Shown piece by piece: positions 54,769 through 63,278 of a stretch of DNA of 64,000 nucleotides. The notes beneath the pieces were generated by a model, which was not told the DNA's origin, did not search any database, and saw only the letters and a program-made list of their open reading frames with translations. The position numbers and the translations under genes were made by a program. Origin of the DNA: Bacilli bacterium (lineage in GTDB: Bacteria > Bacillota_I > Bacilli_A > RF39 > UBA660); assembly GCA_017541325.1 (NCBI GenBank), contig JAFXZI010000001.1, positions 69,624-133,623 of the forward strand, in the 5' to 3' direction. The first letter of the stretch is position 1. Each line of letters begins with the position of its first letter.

Positions 54769-55344
54769 CTACCTTTTTATTAATTCATCCAAATCATGTA
54801 ATAGTTCTTCTAATTTTAATTCTTCATATAATTCAGATGAATATTCATATTGTTCTGTTATATCAAAATTTAATTGATTTTTTATACTATCAACATCAAA
54901 CCATAAACCTTGAAGTATTCCTTTATCATAATCAGTTAAGATTTCTTTTTTTGAATATTCATTTAGATAAGTTCTAGCATTACTTAATATATGCTCAATC
55001 AGTTCTTTATATCTTTCATAATCATAATATTCATCATACACTGTTTCAAAATGCATTTCTATTTTCTTTTTACTACAAAAGTCTTGGAAATCTATAAATC
55101 CGTCCTCATTTCCATACTTCTTTTGTATTTCTTCTTCAGTGATTATACTTAATAATTTTTTAGTAAACCATTCATTAATAGAAAAAGAAATAATATTCTC
55201 ATAATCATCTTGTTTAAACATTTTTGTTTTATCTGCTTTATCTTTTTTATATAGAGTCATTTTAAATACTCCATCATTAATTCCATATGTTATTTTAACA
55301 TAATCAGCATATTCTGCTTTCCCTTCAAATAGTACTTTTACCAT
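54769..55344 (-). CDS. Unknown 191-aa protein leading the type I operon
   Basis: No family recognised. It is acidic, without signal or membrane segment. The first 80 residues are strand-rich (KVLFEGKAEYADYVKITY), the rest helical, ending in a leucine/glutamate-rich segment (ELKLEELLHDLDEL). It lies 26 bases upstream of hsdM on the same strand with no terminator between, so it is the probable first gene of the restriction operon. A regulator or accessory protein of the system is possible; chance neighbourhood is the alternative. Confidence 0.6.
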   Translation of the reverse strand: MVKVLFEGKAEYADYVKITYGINDGVFKMTLYKKDKADKTKMFKQDDYENIISFSINEWFTKKLLSIITEEEIQKKYGNEDGFIDFQDFCSKKKIEMHFETVYDEYYDYERYKELIEHILSNARTYLNEYSKKEILTDYDKGILQGLWFDVDSIKNQLNFDITEQYEYSSELYEELKLEELLHDLDELIKR

Positions 55345-55374
55345 CTAACCACCACTTAAATTATATCATAAAAA

Positions 55375-55394
55375 AAGAGACTTTTATGTCTCTT
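55375..55394 (-). terminator. Terminator after the aldo/keto reductase
   Basis: AAGAGAC-ataaaa-GTCTCTT followed by TTTTTATG on the minus strand, overlapping the stop. It isolates the riboswitch-led operon from the restriction operon. Confidence 0.8.
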
Positions 55395-56499
55395 ATTCAA
55401 ATTCTTTAGCTACTTCTTCAAGTAAATCTCTTATGTGTAGATGTTGTGGACATACTCTTTCACACATACCACATTTAATACAACTAGATGCTTTTCCATT
55501 ATCTTTTGTATGTATTCCATAATACATTCCACTATTCCAGTCATTGAATTGTTTTTTAGCATTGAAACACGCGAATAAATCAGGAATAGATATTTTCATA
55601 GGACATCCTTCAGTACAATATCTGCATGCAGTACAAGCTATTCCTCCAGTTTTATTAAGTATTTCTTTTACTTCTTCTATTGCTTTATATTCTTCTTCAT
55701 TAAGTGGTACAAAATCTTTCATATAACTTACATTATCTTTCATTTGTTCTAAGTCACTCATTCCAGATAAAACCATATAAACACTATCTAAACTAGCTGC
55801 AAATCTTATTGCATAACTTGCATAAGAAAGATTCTTACCTTGATTTATTCCATCAAATACTCTTTTTGCATCATCTGGAAGTCTTACTAATCCTCCACCT
55901 TTAACAGGTTCCATTACAAGTACTGGTTTATTATATTTTTGACATACTTCATAACATTTCTTACTTTGTACTCCAGCACTTTCATAATCTATATAATTTA
56001 ATTGTATTTGTACTATTTCTATTTCTGGATGTTCACTTAATATCATATCTAATATATCTGCAGTATCATGAAAAGAAATACCTAAATGTTTAATCTTACC
56101 TTTTTCTTTTAAAGATTTACCTACTTCATAAGCATTACAATCCATAAAATGTTTATAATTATTTCTATCTTGTGCATGCATTAAATAATAATCAAAATAT
56201 TCTACTCCACAAGTTTTTAATTGTTCATCTATAAAGGGTTTAATATCTTCTTCTTTTCTAAAATAATTACTAGTTAATTTATCAGTTAAAATATATTTAT
56301 CTCTTTCATATCTTGGAGAAAGACAATCACCAATTGCTTTTTCACTTAATCCTCCAATATATCCATGAGCAGTATCAAAATAATTGAATCCATTTTCCAT
56401 ATAATAATCAATCATTTTATTAAATTCATCATAATCTACATTATTATCTTTCATAGGAAGTCTCATACATCCAAAACCTAATTTTAATTCCATAAACAT
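55393..56499 (-). CDS. Aldo/keto reductase with two C-terminal 4Fe-4S clusters, 368 aa
   Basis: Cytoplasmic oxidoreductase of the AKR superfamily. The (beta/alpha)8 barrel shows FDTAHGYIGG (catalytic Asp and Tyr), ILTDKL (Lys) and YYLMHAQDR (His). After the barrel, two ferredoxin-like motifs are seen: CTACRYCTEGCP and CIKCGMCERVCP, so electrons may pass through iron-sulfur clusters rather than only NADPH. Such fusions are common in anaerobic Firmicutes; substrates are unknown. It follows the 97-aa gene by 34 bases, so it likely belongs to the transcript controlled by the SAM riboswitch at 57105-57203. Confidence 0.88.
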   Translation of the reverse strand: MFMELKLGFGCMRLPMKDNNVDYDEFNKMIDYYMENGFNYFDTAHGYIGGLSEKAIGDCLSPRYERDKYILTDKLTSNYFRKEEDIKPFIDEQLKTCGVEYFDYYLMHAQDRNNYKHFMDCNAYEVGKSLKEKGKIKHLGISFHDTADILDMILSEHPEIEIVQIQLNYIDYESAGVQSKKCYEVCQKYNKPVLVMEPVKGGGLVRLPDDAKRVFDGINQGKNLSYASYAIRFAASLDSVYMVLSGMSDLEQMKDNVSYMKDFVPLNEEEYKAIEEVKEILNKTGGIACTACRYCTEGCPMKISIPDLFACFNAKKQFNDWNSGMYYGIHTKDNGKASSCIKCGMCERVCPQHLHIRDLLEEVAKEFE

Positions 56500-56532
56500 C
56501 TCCTAGTAATTATTATATCATAAAAATAATAT

Positions 56533-56826
56533 TTAATATTTTTCAAAAATCTCATATATTTTCTTAAAATCTTCTATTGATATATATTTATTTGCTATTG
56601 GCTCAGTGAATTTTACTCCAGGCCAAGAAAAAGCATATCTTTTACTTGTTAAATTCACATATAAAACATTGCCACAGAAATACCCTTTCCTTTGCCAATT
56701 TCTAAAGCCTCTTTCTTTTAAATAACTTATAAAATCTGATTCCCAATTTTTATATAAGTCATCATCTCTAATACCAATAGTACTATATCCACATTGCATA
56801 AAATTGATTTTATTATAATCTTCCAT
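56533..56826 (-). CDS. Unknown 97-aa protein in the S-box transcript
   Basis: No family recognised. It has an aromatic-rich sequence (NWQRKGYFCGNVLYVNL, RYAFSWPGV) without signal or membrane helix. ATG 56826 is chosen because AAAGGA stands seven bases before it, inside the end of the 68-aa gene; the TGA of that gene overlaps the spacer. It is the second gene after the SAM riboswitch. Confidence 0.55.
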   Translation of the reverse strand: MEDYNKINFMQCGYSTIGIRDDDLYKNWESDFISYLKERGFRNWQRKGYFCGNVLYVNLTSKRYAFSWPGVKFTEPIANKYISIEDFKKIYEIFEKY

Positions 56827-56828
56827 TT

Positions 56829-57035
56829 TCAATTCCTTTCTTGATCTTGTTTCTTTATTGAAGATTTAAAACTTCTTCTCATCGCACATAAATATACTCT
56901 TGGAAAACCTACTGGTTGTTTTAAAATACTGTCGAATTCTTCATTAGTTAAACTGGCTAAGTATATTCCGCCTTCTCTTTGATTTTTATGATAATGTTCA
57001 TAAAACTTATCTAACAAATCTCTTCCATTTTTCAT
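56829..57035 (-). CDS. Unknown 68-aa protein directly behind the SAM riboswitch
   Basis: Starts MKNGRDLLDKFYEHYHKNQR, with a short strand-turn region (GGIYLASLTNEEFDS) and a basic tail ending QDQERN. No family recognised. ATG 57035 has a strong AAAGGAG SD, placed just after the riboswitch terminator. It ends with TGA overlapping the next gene's SD. Its position as the first gene behind an S-box suggests a link to methionine, SAM or sulfur supply, inferred only. Confidence 0.6.
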   Translation of the reverse strand: MKNGRDLLDKFYEHYHKNQREGGIYLASLTNEEFDSILKQPVGFPRVYLCAMRRSFKSSIKKQDQERN

Positions 57036-57064
57036 ATATTTCTCCTTTCTCAATAAACATTATC

Positions 57065-57098
57065 AAGAAAAGAAAAACCATATACGATGTATATGGTT
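57065..57098 (-). terminator. Riboswitch-controlled terminator
   Basis: AACCATATAC-atc-GTATATGGTT (perfect 10-bp arms) followed by TTTTTCTTTTC on the minus strand, between the S-box aptamer and the SD of the 68-aa gene. SAM binding would be expected to favour it. Confidence 0.85.
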
Positions 57099-57104
57099 AA
57101 ATCG

Positions 57105-57203
57105 TATTTATCATTCAAAGTTAAACTTTGTTGGTTTTACCACCTAACTTAATAGGTTGGTGCAAGGTCATTGAGCCAATTCTCTCACTTGCTCTTGATA
57201 ATG
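57105..57203 (-). ncRNA. SAM-I (S-box) riboswitch aptamer
   Basis: Read on the minus strand, the element opens with CATTATCAAGAG (P1 and kink-turn start), then GAGAGAATTGGCTCAATGA, matching the S-box core GAGGGA-x-TGGCCC-x-ATGA. TTGCACCAACC corresponds to GGCAACC, and GGTGGTAAAACC to the conserved GGTGCTAATTCC. P1 closes TTATCA/TGATAA, P2 GCAAG/CTTGC, P3 AACCT/AGGTG-side, and P4 is CAAAGT-tta-ACTTTG. The pseudoknot TTGG/CCAA is kept by compensating bases. A terminator follows. Its genes are not known methionine enzymes. Confidence 0.85.
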
Positions 57204-57248
57204 TAAATTGTAATTAAATAATATCATTACAAAGATATTTAGTAAATA

Positions 57249-57713
57249 TTATTTCTTAAAACTCTTTATAGTCTCTACTATTTCATCTTTATTTTTAACA
57301 GCAGTCGCTACTGCAACTCCTGCTGTTGCAACTGCACCTACTACTGCAGTTCCAGTTTTAATAACTCCTTTAGATAGTTTAACAACACTACCTGATGCTC
57401 TTTCAAGTAAATTAGATCCTGTTTTTAGTTTTAATAATTCTTCTTCTATTTTTCTTGCTTCTAAAATATTATCACAAGTTATTTTATATGTTTCATCTTT
57501 AGTATTAATTATTATTTCTTTTTTCTTACATTTAATTTGTACTTTTCCTTTTAATACTTTTATATCTTCTATTAGTAATTCATCTACTACTTTGTATTTT
57601 TTCTTAAATAATCCTTTTAATTGTTCAAAAGTAATTCTATTTTCATAAATAGTTAATAAAGTATTTTTCTTATTATATTTTACTTCTCCTGTATAAATAA
57701 TATTATTATCCAT
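57249..57713 (-). CDS. PH-like domain protein with C-terminal glycine/alanine helix, 154 aa
   Basis: Residues 1-95 alternate strands in the order of a bacterial PH/GRAM-like fold (YTGEVKYNKKNTLLTIYENR, DELLIEDIKVLKGKVQIKC, ETYKITCDNILEARKI). A C-terminal stretch VVGAVATAGVAVATAV forms a glycine-zipper-like helix that could insert in or lie on the membrane. No specific function is known. Monocistronic. Confidence 0.55.
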   Translation of the reverse strand: MDNNIIYTGEVKYNKKNTLLTIYENRITFEQLKGLFKKKYKVVDELLIEDIKVLKGKVQIKCKKKEIIINTKDETYKITCDNILEARKIEEELLKLKTGSNLLERASGSVVKLSKGVIKTGTAVVGAVATAGVAVATAVKNKDEIVETIKSFKK

Positions 57714-57745
57714 AATACTCTCCTTTCAAATCTATTATAACAAAA

Positions 57746-57768
57746 AAACTTAGATTAATTCTAAGTTT
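57746..57768 (-). terminator. Terminator after the 204-aa lipoprotein
   Basis: AAACTTAGA/TCTAAGTTT stem followed by TTTTGTTATAAT on the minus strand. Confidence 0.7.
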
Positions 57769-57851
57769 TTAATTTATACTTTTTTGATAATCATTTCCAT
57801 ATATATTATAAACACTATAATAAAGAATCTTATAAAAGTCTAGTTTTAATA

Positions 57852-58466
57852 TTAATCACAGTAAATGTATCCATCATTATATACAGTACACCATTTTGCA
57901 CTTCTTTTATAAGCATCTCCTGTTGATACTCCTCCACCATCCAAACTCATGCTTACTTGAATATCATCTGCATCACAATAGAAATCTAATCCATTATCTT
58001 TACAAATCCACTCTCCAAAGACTTCAATTAATCTATTTTTATTACTTTCAAATGCACTGTTATCTAATCTTCCTTCTATACAGAAAGGTTCATCGTTATG
58101 TACTCCACAAGCAAAGGCTCTTTCTATTTTTCCATCTTTATTTAAAATGTGACCTAGAAAATATCTTTTATCTTCAGCACGTCCTTTTATTAATTTCCTA
58201 TAATCCTTTTCATATTCAGTTAATGTATAATTTTTATTTGTTAAAACATCATAAGTTTCATCATATGTATGATATCTAGGTTTTGTACCAGGAAGAACTT
58301 TTTCATCTTCTTCATAATAAATTGAATAAACACAATCCTTACACTCTTCTATTACTTCTGGTAGTTCTACTTTTTCTTCACTTTCTATTTCAGGAGAATC
58401 ATCAACTTCACATCCAACAACAATAAAACTAATAAGAATTAATAATAATCCAAAAACCTTTTTCAT
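57852..58466 (-). CDS. Lipoprotein, 204 aa
   Basis: The N-terminus MKKVFGLLLILISFIVVGCE has a lipobox (VVGC), so it should be lipidated at Cys19 and exposed outside. An acidic linker (20-45) precedes a domain with eight further Cys, e.g. EECKDCVYS, FACGVH, PFCIEG, WICKDN, DFYCDAD, KWCTVY and YIYCD, suggesting four disulfides. The C-terminal part recalls extracellular Cys-paired domains but no family is certain. It lies 11 bases after the ABC permease gene and may be co-transcribed with the transporter. Confidence 0.7.
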   Translation of the reverse strand: MKKVFGLLLILISFIVVGCEVDDSPEIESEEKVELPEVIEECKDCVYSIYYEEDEKVLPGTKPRYHTYDETYDVLTNKNYTLTEYEKDYRKLIKGRAEDKRYFLGHILNKDGKIERAFACGVHNDEPFCIEGRLDNSAFESNKNRLIEVFGEWICKDNGLDFYCDADDIQVSMSLDGGGVSTGDAYKRSAKWCTVYNDGYIYCD

Positions 58467-58477
58467 ATAATCACCTA

Positions 58478-59203
58478 TTAATTATATACTTCTAATTTAT
58501 CTCTAATAAAGATAACACTTATGAAATAACATATTGCAGTTATTGCTAAAAAGAATATGCAATATAAAATATCTCCTTCTCCAAAACTATCCATATTAGA
58601 AGCAATATTTTTAATATAACTAATAATAATTTTAGAAAAAAAGAATAATCCTAAAGTAATAGATATTAGAGTTGCTCCATTTAAATTAGGAAAGAAACTT
58701 TTAATAGCTAAGAATAACAAAGTTGCAAAAGAAGTAAATGCTACTGTTGTTGTAAATAGAACTAATAACATTCTTAATAAAGCTTGCATTCCATCAAAAT
58801 CCATTTGAAAGAAAAAGTCAAACATACCTTTAACTACATCAAAATTAGCTTCTTTAAATAGTACTACTGCTACACCTAAAACATATACTAATGAAAATAT
58901 AATATTAAATATAATCGCTAATATATATTTTGCTAGTAATAAAGTACCTGGATTAAATGGAATCATACTTTCTAACAAAAATGTATCTCTTTGATATGAT
59001 TTCATTGTTCTATAAGCTCCATATAAATAAGCCATAAGAATTGATCCTAATAATACAATAATATATGGAATTGCAAGTAGTCCCACTGTCTCACTTTCAC
59101 TAGGCAATATATAAATTAATAAATATAAAATAATAACTACTATACCAAGAACGGATTTCCTTTTTAATTCATCTTTCAATTCCCATTTTATATATTTAAA
59201 CAT
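58478..59203 (-). CDS. ABC-2 type transporter permease, 241 aa
   Basis: Six membrane helices are predicted, with a short cytoplasmic start (FKYIKWELKDELKRKS) and the segment GAYRTMKSYQRDTFLLESMIPF typical of ABC-2 export permeases of the YhcI/BcrB kind. It overlaps the ATPase gene upstream by eight bases, indicating one complex. Substrate unknown; peptide or lipid export and bacteriocin immunity are common for this type. Confidence 0.8.
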   Translation of the reverse strand: MFKYIKWELKDELKRKSVLGIVVIILYLLIYILPSESETVGLLAIPYIIVLLGSILMAYLYGAYRTMKSYQRDTFLLESMIPFNPGTLLLAKYILAIIFNIIFSLVYVLGVAVVLFKEANFDVVKGMFDFFFQMDFDGMQALLRMLLVLFTTTVAFTSFATLLFLAIKSFFPNLNGATLISITLGLFFFSKIIISYIKNIASNMDSFGEGDILYCIFFLAITAICYFISVIFIRDKLEVYN

Positions 59204-59891
59204 TAGTAAACACCTCCAAGTAATAATCTTCTATACTTTTATTAGTAACATCACTACTTAAACAATCTACTTCTATATGACCATTTTTTAGGAATATTAT
59301 TCTTTCTAGTATTTCTTGAATATCTTTAATTAAGTGTGTAGAGATTATAATTAGATTTTTATCTGTAACACTTTGTTTTATTACTGTTAACATTTCATGT
59401 TTAATAACTGGGTCTAGGTTTCCTAAAGGTTCATCTAATAAATATATTGGAACATTTCTTGATAAAGTTAATGCAAGAACTAGTTTTTCTTTATTACCTT
59501 TAGATAATTTATCTACATCAGCCAAAGTATCAAGTTGTAGTTTTTTTGCTAACTCATTAAATCTACTTATATCAAAATCGTTAAACATCTCTTGATAATA
59601 TTTGGTAGCATCCATTACTTTCATAGATTTATATAAGAATTCTTTATCTGGCATAAAAGAAATATATTTTCTAGTTTCATAACTTACTTCTTCTCCACAT
59701 ATTTTAACAGTTCCTTGTTGTTGACGTATTATATGCATAATCGTTTTAAAAAGTGTTGTTTTTCCACTTCCATTAGGTCCTAATATACCAACAATCTTTC
59801 CTGGTTCTAAAGCTAAATTAACATCTTTTAAAGCTAAAGTATTACCATATGATTTTGATACATTACTTATTTCTAGATAATTTTGACTCAT
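59196..59891 (-). CDS. ABC transporter ATP-binding protein, 231 aa
   Basis: Nucleotide-binding subunit for the adjacent permease. Walker A GPNGSGKTTL (about 38-47), Q-loop region SFMPDKEFLY, signature LSKGNKEKLVLALTL (variant of LSGGQ) and Walker B YLLDEPLGNLDP, then the H-loop IISTHLI, are all visible. The length is normal. It overlaps the permease gene, and its upstream gap contains its own SD (GGGGAG). Confidence 0.9.
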   Translation of the reverse strand: MSQNYLEISNVSKSYGNTLALKDVNLALEPGKIVGILGPNGSGKTTLFKTIMHIIRQQQGTVKICGEEVSYETRKYISFMPDKEFLYKSMKVMDATKYYQEMFNDFDISRFNELAKKLQLDTLADVDKLSKGNKEKLVLALTLSRNVPIYLLDEPLGNLDPVIKHEMLTVIKQSVTDKNLIIISTHLIKDIQEILERIIFLKNGHIEVDCLSSDVTNKSIEDYYLEVFTNV

Positions 59892-59940
59892 ATTTATTTC
59901 TCCCCTTCTCTAAAAATTATTTTATCTTATATTTTCCCCT

Positions 59941-61368
59941 TTATATAGAACGACCTACTGTTTTAACTTCAGTAAGTTGCTCTAAAACTTTATCTGGAGA
60001 TACACCTATTCCTTCAAACCAAAAATCTTTTTCACCAGTTTCTGAATCATATGATAAAACTGCTACAATTCCATTTGAATTTGCTTTTTCAAACATATCA
60101 GTTAAAGTACTTAATTGAGCTTCAGTCATATTTTTAGGTACTACTGATAAAGCCATCTCTCTTTCAACAATTAAAGTAATTGTAGATAATTCTGTTACAG
60201 CATAAATAGCTCTATCTACAGCAGTTTCACAATCTTCAGGAAATTCTATACTACTATAAAGCTCTTTTATTCCATCTTCATGATTAGAAGTAAATACTAT
60301 TTGTTTTCTTTCTACTTCTCCATCTTGATCAATACTAATTATTTCTCTATCATATCCATCATCAAAAATATTTTCTCTAGTTCTTGAATGAGGTCCTCCC
60401 ATAATACTATGCATGATATTAGTTTTATCTTCTTTTTCTGCTTGTTTTAATTCTTCTATAGAAACATTATCTATATCTTGTATTAATCCTTCATCTTTTA
60501 TTTTACCTACACTAGAAATATATCTAATCTTATCTACTAAATCTTCACTTATATCTTCTCTTTGATAAACTTCTTTAAATAAACTAGTTCTATCATATCT
60601 ACTAGCAAACTTCATTACTGTTTCTAAGTCTAATCCTGTTTTAGAAGAAATACTTTTTAATACTTGTAAATAAGTAGGATCTTCTATTATTTGTTTTAAA
60701 CAATATTCGTAATCCATCATTATAATATCTAGTCCTATTTCAAAAGGATTAGGTCTTCCTGCTATTTCAATATGAAGTCTTTCAAGTTCTAAAATATCAT
60801 TTTCATCTAATATATCAGAAAAATGTTTCTCATAAAGTCTATGAATAAAGTTCTTACCATTACCTCTTGTATCATATAAAGCGCATAAATAAGCATACTC
60901 TTTTGGTAGTATCTGAAAAAATTCATCATCATGTTTAAATCTATTTACTACTATTTCATTATTATTAAGTATAAGTTCTTGAAATTCTTTCATCTTTAAT
61001 AATATTTCTAATTCTGATGGCTCGAAATATCCTCCATATGCATACCATTTGGCAACTTCTCTTCTTAGTTCTGATGATGACTCTAATGTAGAAAAAAAGG
61101 CTTCACTATTTTCTTCAGTATATTCACCAAATAAAACTTCAAGATATTCTAATCTAAAAGTTCTACTAACTATATCTTCACATCTAGTCGGAGCAATTGA
61201 AAGAAATCTAATCAATTCACTAACACTTAAATCTAAATCCAAAATATATTTTTTAATTTCTGAATATCTTAAACTTGATACATTTTTATATAATTCACAA
61301 AAACCTTCATCAAAAACTTTCATATCATCAGATTTTAATTTACTACTTATCTCTTCTAAAGTACTCAT
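59941..61368 (-). CDS. Unknown 475-aa cytoplasmic protein
   Basis: No family recognised. It has no signal or membrane helix. The first 330 residues are largely helical and acidic. The last 140 have strands and an ordered alpha/beta look (VERKQIVFTSNHEDGIKEL, SNGIVAVLSYDSETGEKDFW). It may contain two domains. It is transcribed alone, with a strong downstream gap before the ABC genes. Confidence 0.6.
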   Translation of the reverse strand: MSTLEEISSKLKSDDMKVFDEGFCELYKNVSSLRYSEIKKYILDLDLSVSELIRFLSIAPTRCEDIVSRTFRLEYLEVLFGEYTEENSEAFFSTLESSSELRREVAKWYAYGGYFEPSELEILLKMKEFQELILNNNEIVVNRFKHDDEFFQILPKEYAYLCALYDTRGNGKNFIHRLYEKHFSDILDENDILELERLHIEIAGRPNPFEIGLDIIMMDYEYCLKQIIEDPTYLQVLKSISSKTGLDLETVMKFASRYDRTSLFKEVYQREDISEDLVDKIRYISSVGKIKDEGLIQDIDNVSIEELKQAEKEDKTNIMHSIMGGPHSRTRENIFDDGYDREIISIDQDGEVERKQIVFTSNHEDGIKELYSSIEFPEDCETAVDRAIYAVTELSTITLIVEREMALSVVPKNMTEAQLSTLTDMFEKANSNGIVAVLSYDSETGEKDFWFEGIGVSPDKVLEQLTEVKTVGRSI

Positions 61369-61420
61369 CTTATCACCTATTACTATTCTACCATTTTAAA
61401 TAATATATTTCTATCATATA

Positions 61421-61444
61421 AAAAGGACTTAAATAAGTCCTTTT
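61421..61444. terminator. Hairpin downstream of the 61-aa gene
   Basis: Perfect 10-bp AAAAGGACTT-aaat-AAGTCCTTTT. T-rich sequence follows better on the plus strand, where no gene reads in, so its role is unclear. Confidence 0.45.
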
Positions 61445-61538
61445 ATTATTTTATAAATTCACCTGTATTTCCTTTTACTCTTTTCTGTTTATTATCTCAT
61501 TTAATTATCATATAATTAAATAAAATTACGTAAATAAA

Positions 61539-61560
61539 AAACTCAAGTTATCCTGAGTTT
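61539..61560 (-). terminator. Terminator after the 61-aa gene
   Basis: AAACTCA...TGAGTTT overlaps the stop codon and is followed by TTTATTTACG on the minus strand. Confidence 0.6.
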
Positions 61561-61745
61561 TATTTATCTTTACTATCTAAACCTAAAGTAGTACTTATTG
61601 GTACTTTATCTTCTAAAGATTTAGATAATACTTTTATTCTTTCTTTTCCTTCTAGATCTTTATATTCTTCTGGTATATTATCTTCATAATCTTTCTTATA
61701 TAAAGATAATAAAAGAGATTCTAATAATATTTCATCTTTATTCAT
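61560..61745 (-). CDS. Unknown 61-aa acidic protein
   Basis: Starts MNKDEILLESLLLSLYKKDY and ends in a Lys/Asp-rich tail. Predicted helical. ATG 61745 is supported by GGAGG ten bases upstream, lying within the last codons of the HELGH gene; the longer frame would overlap that gene by 29 bases. Likely co-transcribed with it. Confidence 0.5.
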   Translation of the reverse strand: MNKDEILLESLLLSLYKKDYEDNIPEEYKDLEGKERIKVLSKSLEDKVPISTTLGLDSKDK

Positions 61746-61746
61746 A

Positions 61747-63201
61747 CTAATTTGTCCTCCCTCTAACACATTCACTATTTCTTTTGGAACTTCTTTCTCT
61801 TATTACTTCATCATAGAAGTCATCTCCTGCTAGTTCTTTTACATAACCTAAAAGTCTTGTATTACCTGATACTAATAAACCATTCATATTAGCAATTATT
61901 TCTGACATTGCATTATCAGGATGCTCTCTATAATAATCACTTGTATGTCTAAAATGTAATGATATAGGTATACCAAATACTCTAGCACTTTCTCCTTTAT
62001 ATATTGCACTTATTATATCTAAGAACATACTTTCTTCTTGTTGATATTTTATTTCTTTTACATAATTATCTTCCGCTACTTGCATAAAAATATCAGTTAC
62101 TTCTTCAGAATCTATTGTACGATCATGTATACCTGTTTTAATTCTTTCTCTTAATTCTTCTGACATTTCATATGCATCAAATATACCTTCTAGATTATCT
62201 GTTGCTAGTGCATCTACTATTTCATCTATAAAAGCATTTCTTGCTTCTTCTAAAGAACCATATGTTTCTATTAATGTTTCTTCATAAACATCTCTTGCTG
62301 CTATACCTATAGCATTTAAATAATTATTACATTCATTTATTATTTCTATACTTCTTGGATTAGTAGATATTCTTGACTTTGCTCTATCTATAATAGTATC
62401 AGAACTTACTGACATATCTCTTAAATGATATTGTCTATCTATAGCATGTCCAAGTTCATGTACTGCTACTAAACTAGTACCTAATATTTCATTTAAGTAA
62501 ATAGTATTATTAACCCATGAATAACATGATGTATCAGTTGTTTTCTTAAAACTTAAACCTGTTTCTACTACTAAAACAGCTAACTTTCTCATATTATCTA
62601 ATGCTTCTTCTTGAGATCCATTTTTATAATAATATCTTAATGCATCAATCATATCTTCTAAACATTCTTGTTCTGAATCAGAAACATGTTCATATAACAT
62701 TCTAGTTAAATAATTAAATTCACTATTATATTCATCACCAAATAAAGTAGATTTTAAAAAATCAGTTTTTGCTGCTTCATCTACTCCTCTTCTATCCATT
62801 TCTTTTAAAAATACTAAAGAACTTTGAATACATATAGCATCAAAATTAGATGCAACTCTTAAAACTTCTCCATTTAATACTAATTCTCTTATATAATTAG
62901 TTAATTCATTAAATACTTCTGGATAATCTCTTCTCAATTTATTAAATAATGTTTTTATATTTTCTTTTGTATCATCTTCAAATATTATTAAATATTTTAT
63001 TATTTCTGGTTCTATTTCAGTTAATAGAATACTATCTTTACTTACATCTATAATATCTATTTGTAAATCTGATTTATTATCTAAATCATCTTTTATAATA
63101 TTATCTAAAATATCAAGATCTTCTATTTTTTTTAAAATACTTTTATTATATTTTCTAGAACTATCTTTTAAATAAGTATAAAAATCTATGTTATCATTCA
63201 T
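61747..63201 (-). CDS. Putative zinc metallopeptidase (HELGH), 484 aa
   Basis: A clear zincin motif VAVHELGHAIDRQYH lies at residues 246-260 (HELGH 248-252), with His248 and His252 as metal ligands and Glu249 as base; a downstream Glu could be the third ligand. The flanking regions are helical and acidic, without signal peptide or membrane segment, so a cytoplasmic peptidase resembling M3-like helical enzymes is possible. The family could not be named. No anchors suggest secretion. Confidence 0.65.
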   Translation of the reverse strand: MNDNIDFYTYLKDSSRKYNKSILKKIEDLDILDNIIKDDLDNKSDLQIDIIDVSKDSILLTEIEPEIIKYLIIFEDDTKENIKTLFNKLRRDYPEVFNELTNYIRELVLNGEVLRVASNFDAICIQSSLVFLKEMDRRGVDEAAKTDFLKSTLFGDEYNSEFNYLTRMLYEHVSDSEQECLEDMIDALRYYYKNGSQEEALDNMRKLAVLVVETGLSFKKTTDTSCYSWVNNTIYLNEILGTSLVAVHELGHAIDRQYHLRDMSVSSDTIIDRAKSRISTNPRSIEIINECNNYLNAIGIAARDVYEETLIETYGSLEEARNAFIDEIVDALATDNLEGIFDAYEMSEELRERIKTGIHDRTIDSEEVTDIFMQVAEDNYVKEIKYQQEESMFLDIISAIYKGESARVFGIPISLHFRHTSDYYREHPDNAMSEIIANMNGLLVSGNTRLLGYVKELAGDDFYDEVIRERSSKRNSECVRGRTN

Positions 63202-63238
63202 TCTATCACCACTAATCTAAAATAAGTTTAGCATAAAT

Positions 63239-63268
63239 TAAAAGAAACTAATAGATTTAGTTCCTTTT
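63239..63268 (-). terminator. Terminator after the 165-aa gene
   Basis: AAAAGGAACTAA...TTAGTTTCTTTT, one mismatch, ten bases past the stop; T-rich sequence follows on the minus strand. Confidence 0.65.
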
Positions 63269-63278
63269 AAATACTCTA

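Noticed and set aside
40211..55344. Intact prophage or conjugative element
   Set aside because: Only a dead integrase and a local recombinase are present; no capsid, tail, relaxase or conjugation genes.
57065..57098. Repressor operator palindrome before the 68-aa gene
   Set aside because: The perfect palindrome is followed by a T-run and preceded by an S-box aptamer, so a riboswitch terminator explains it better.
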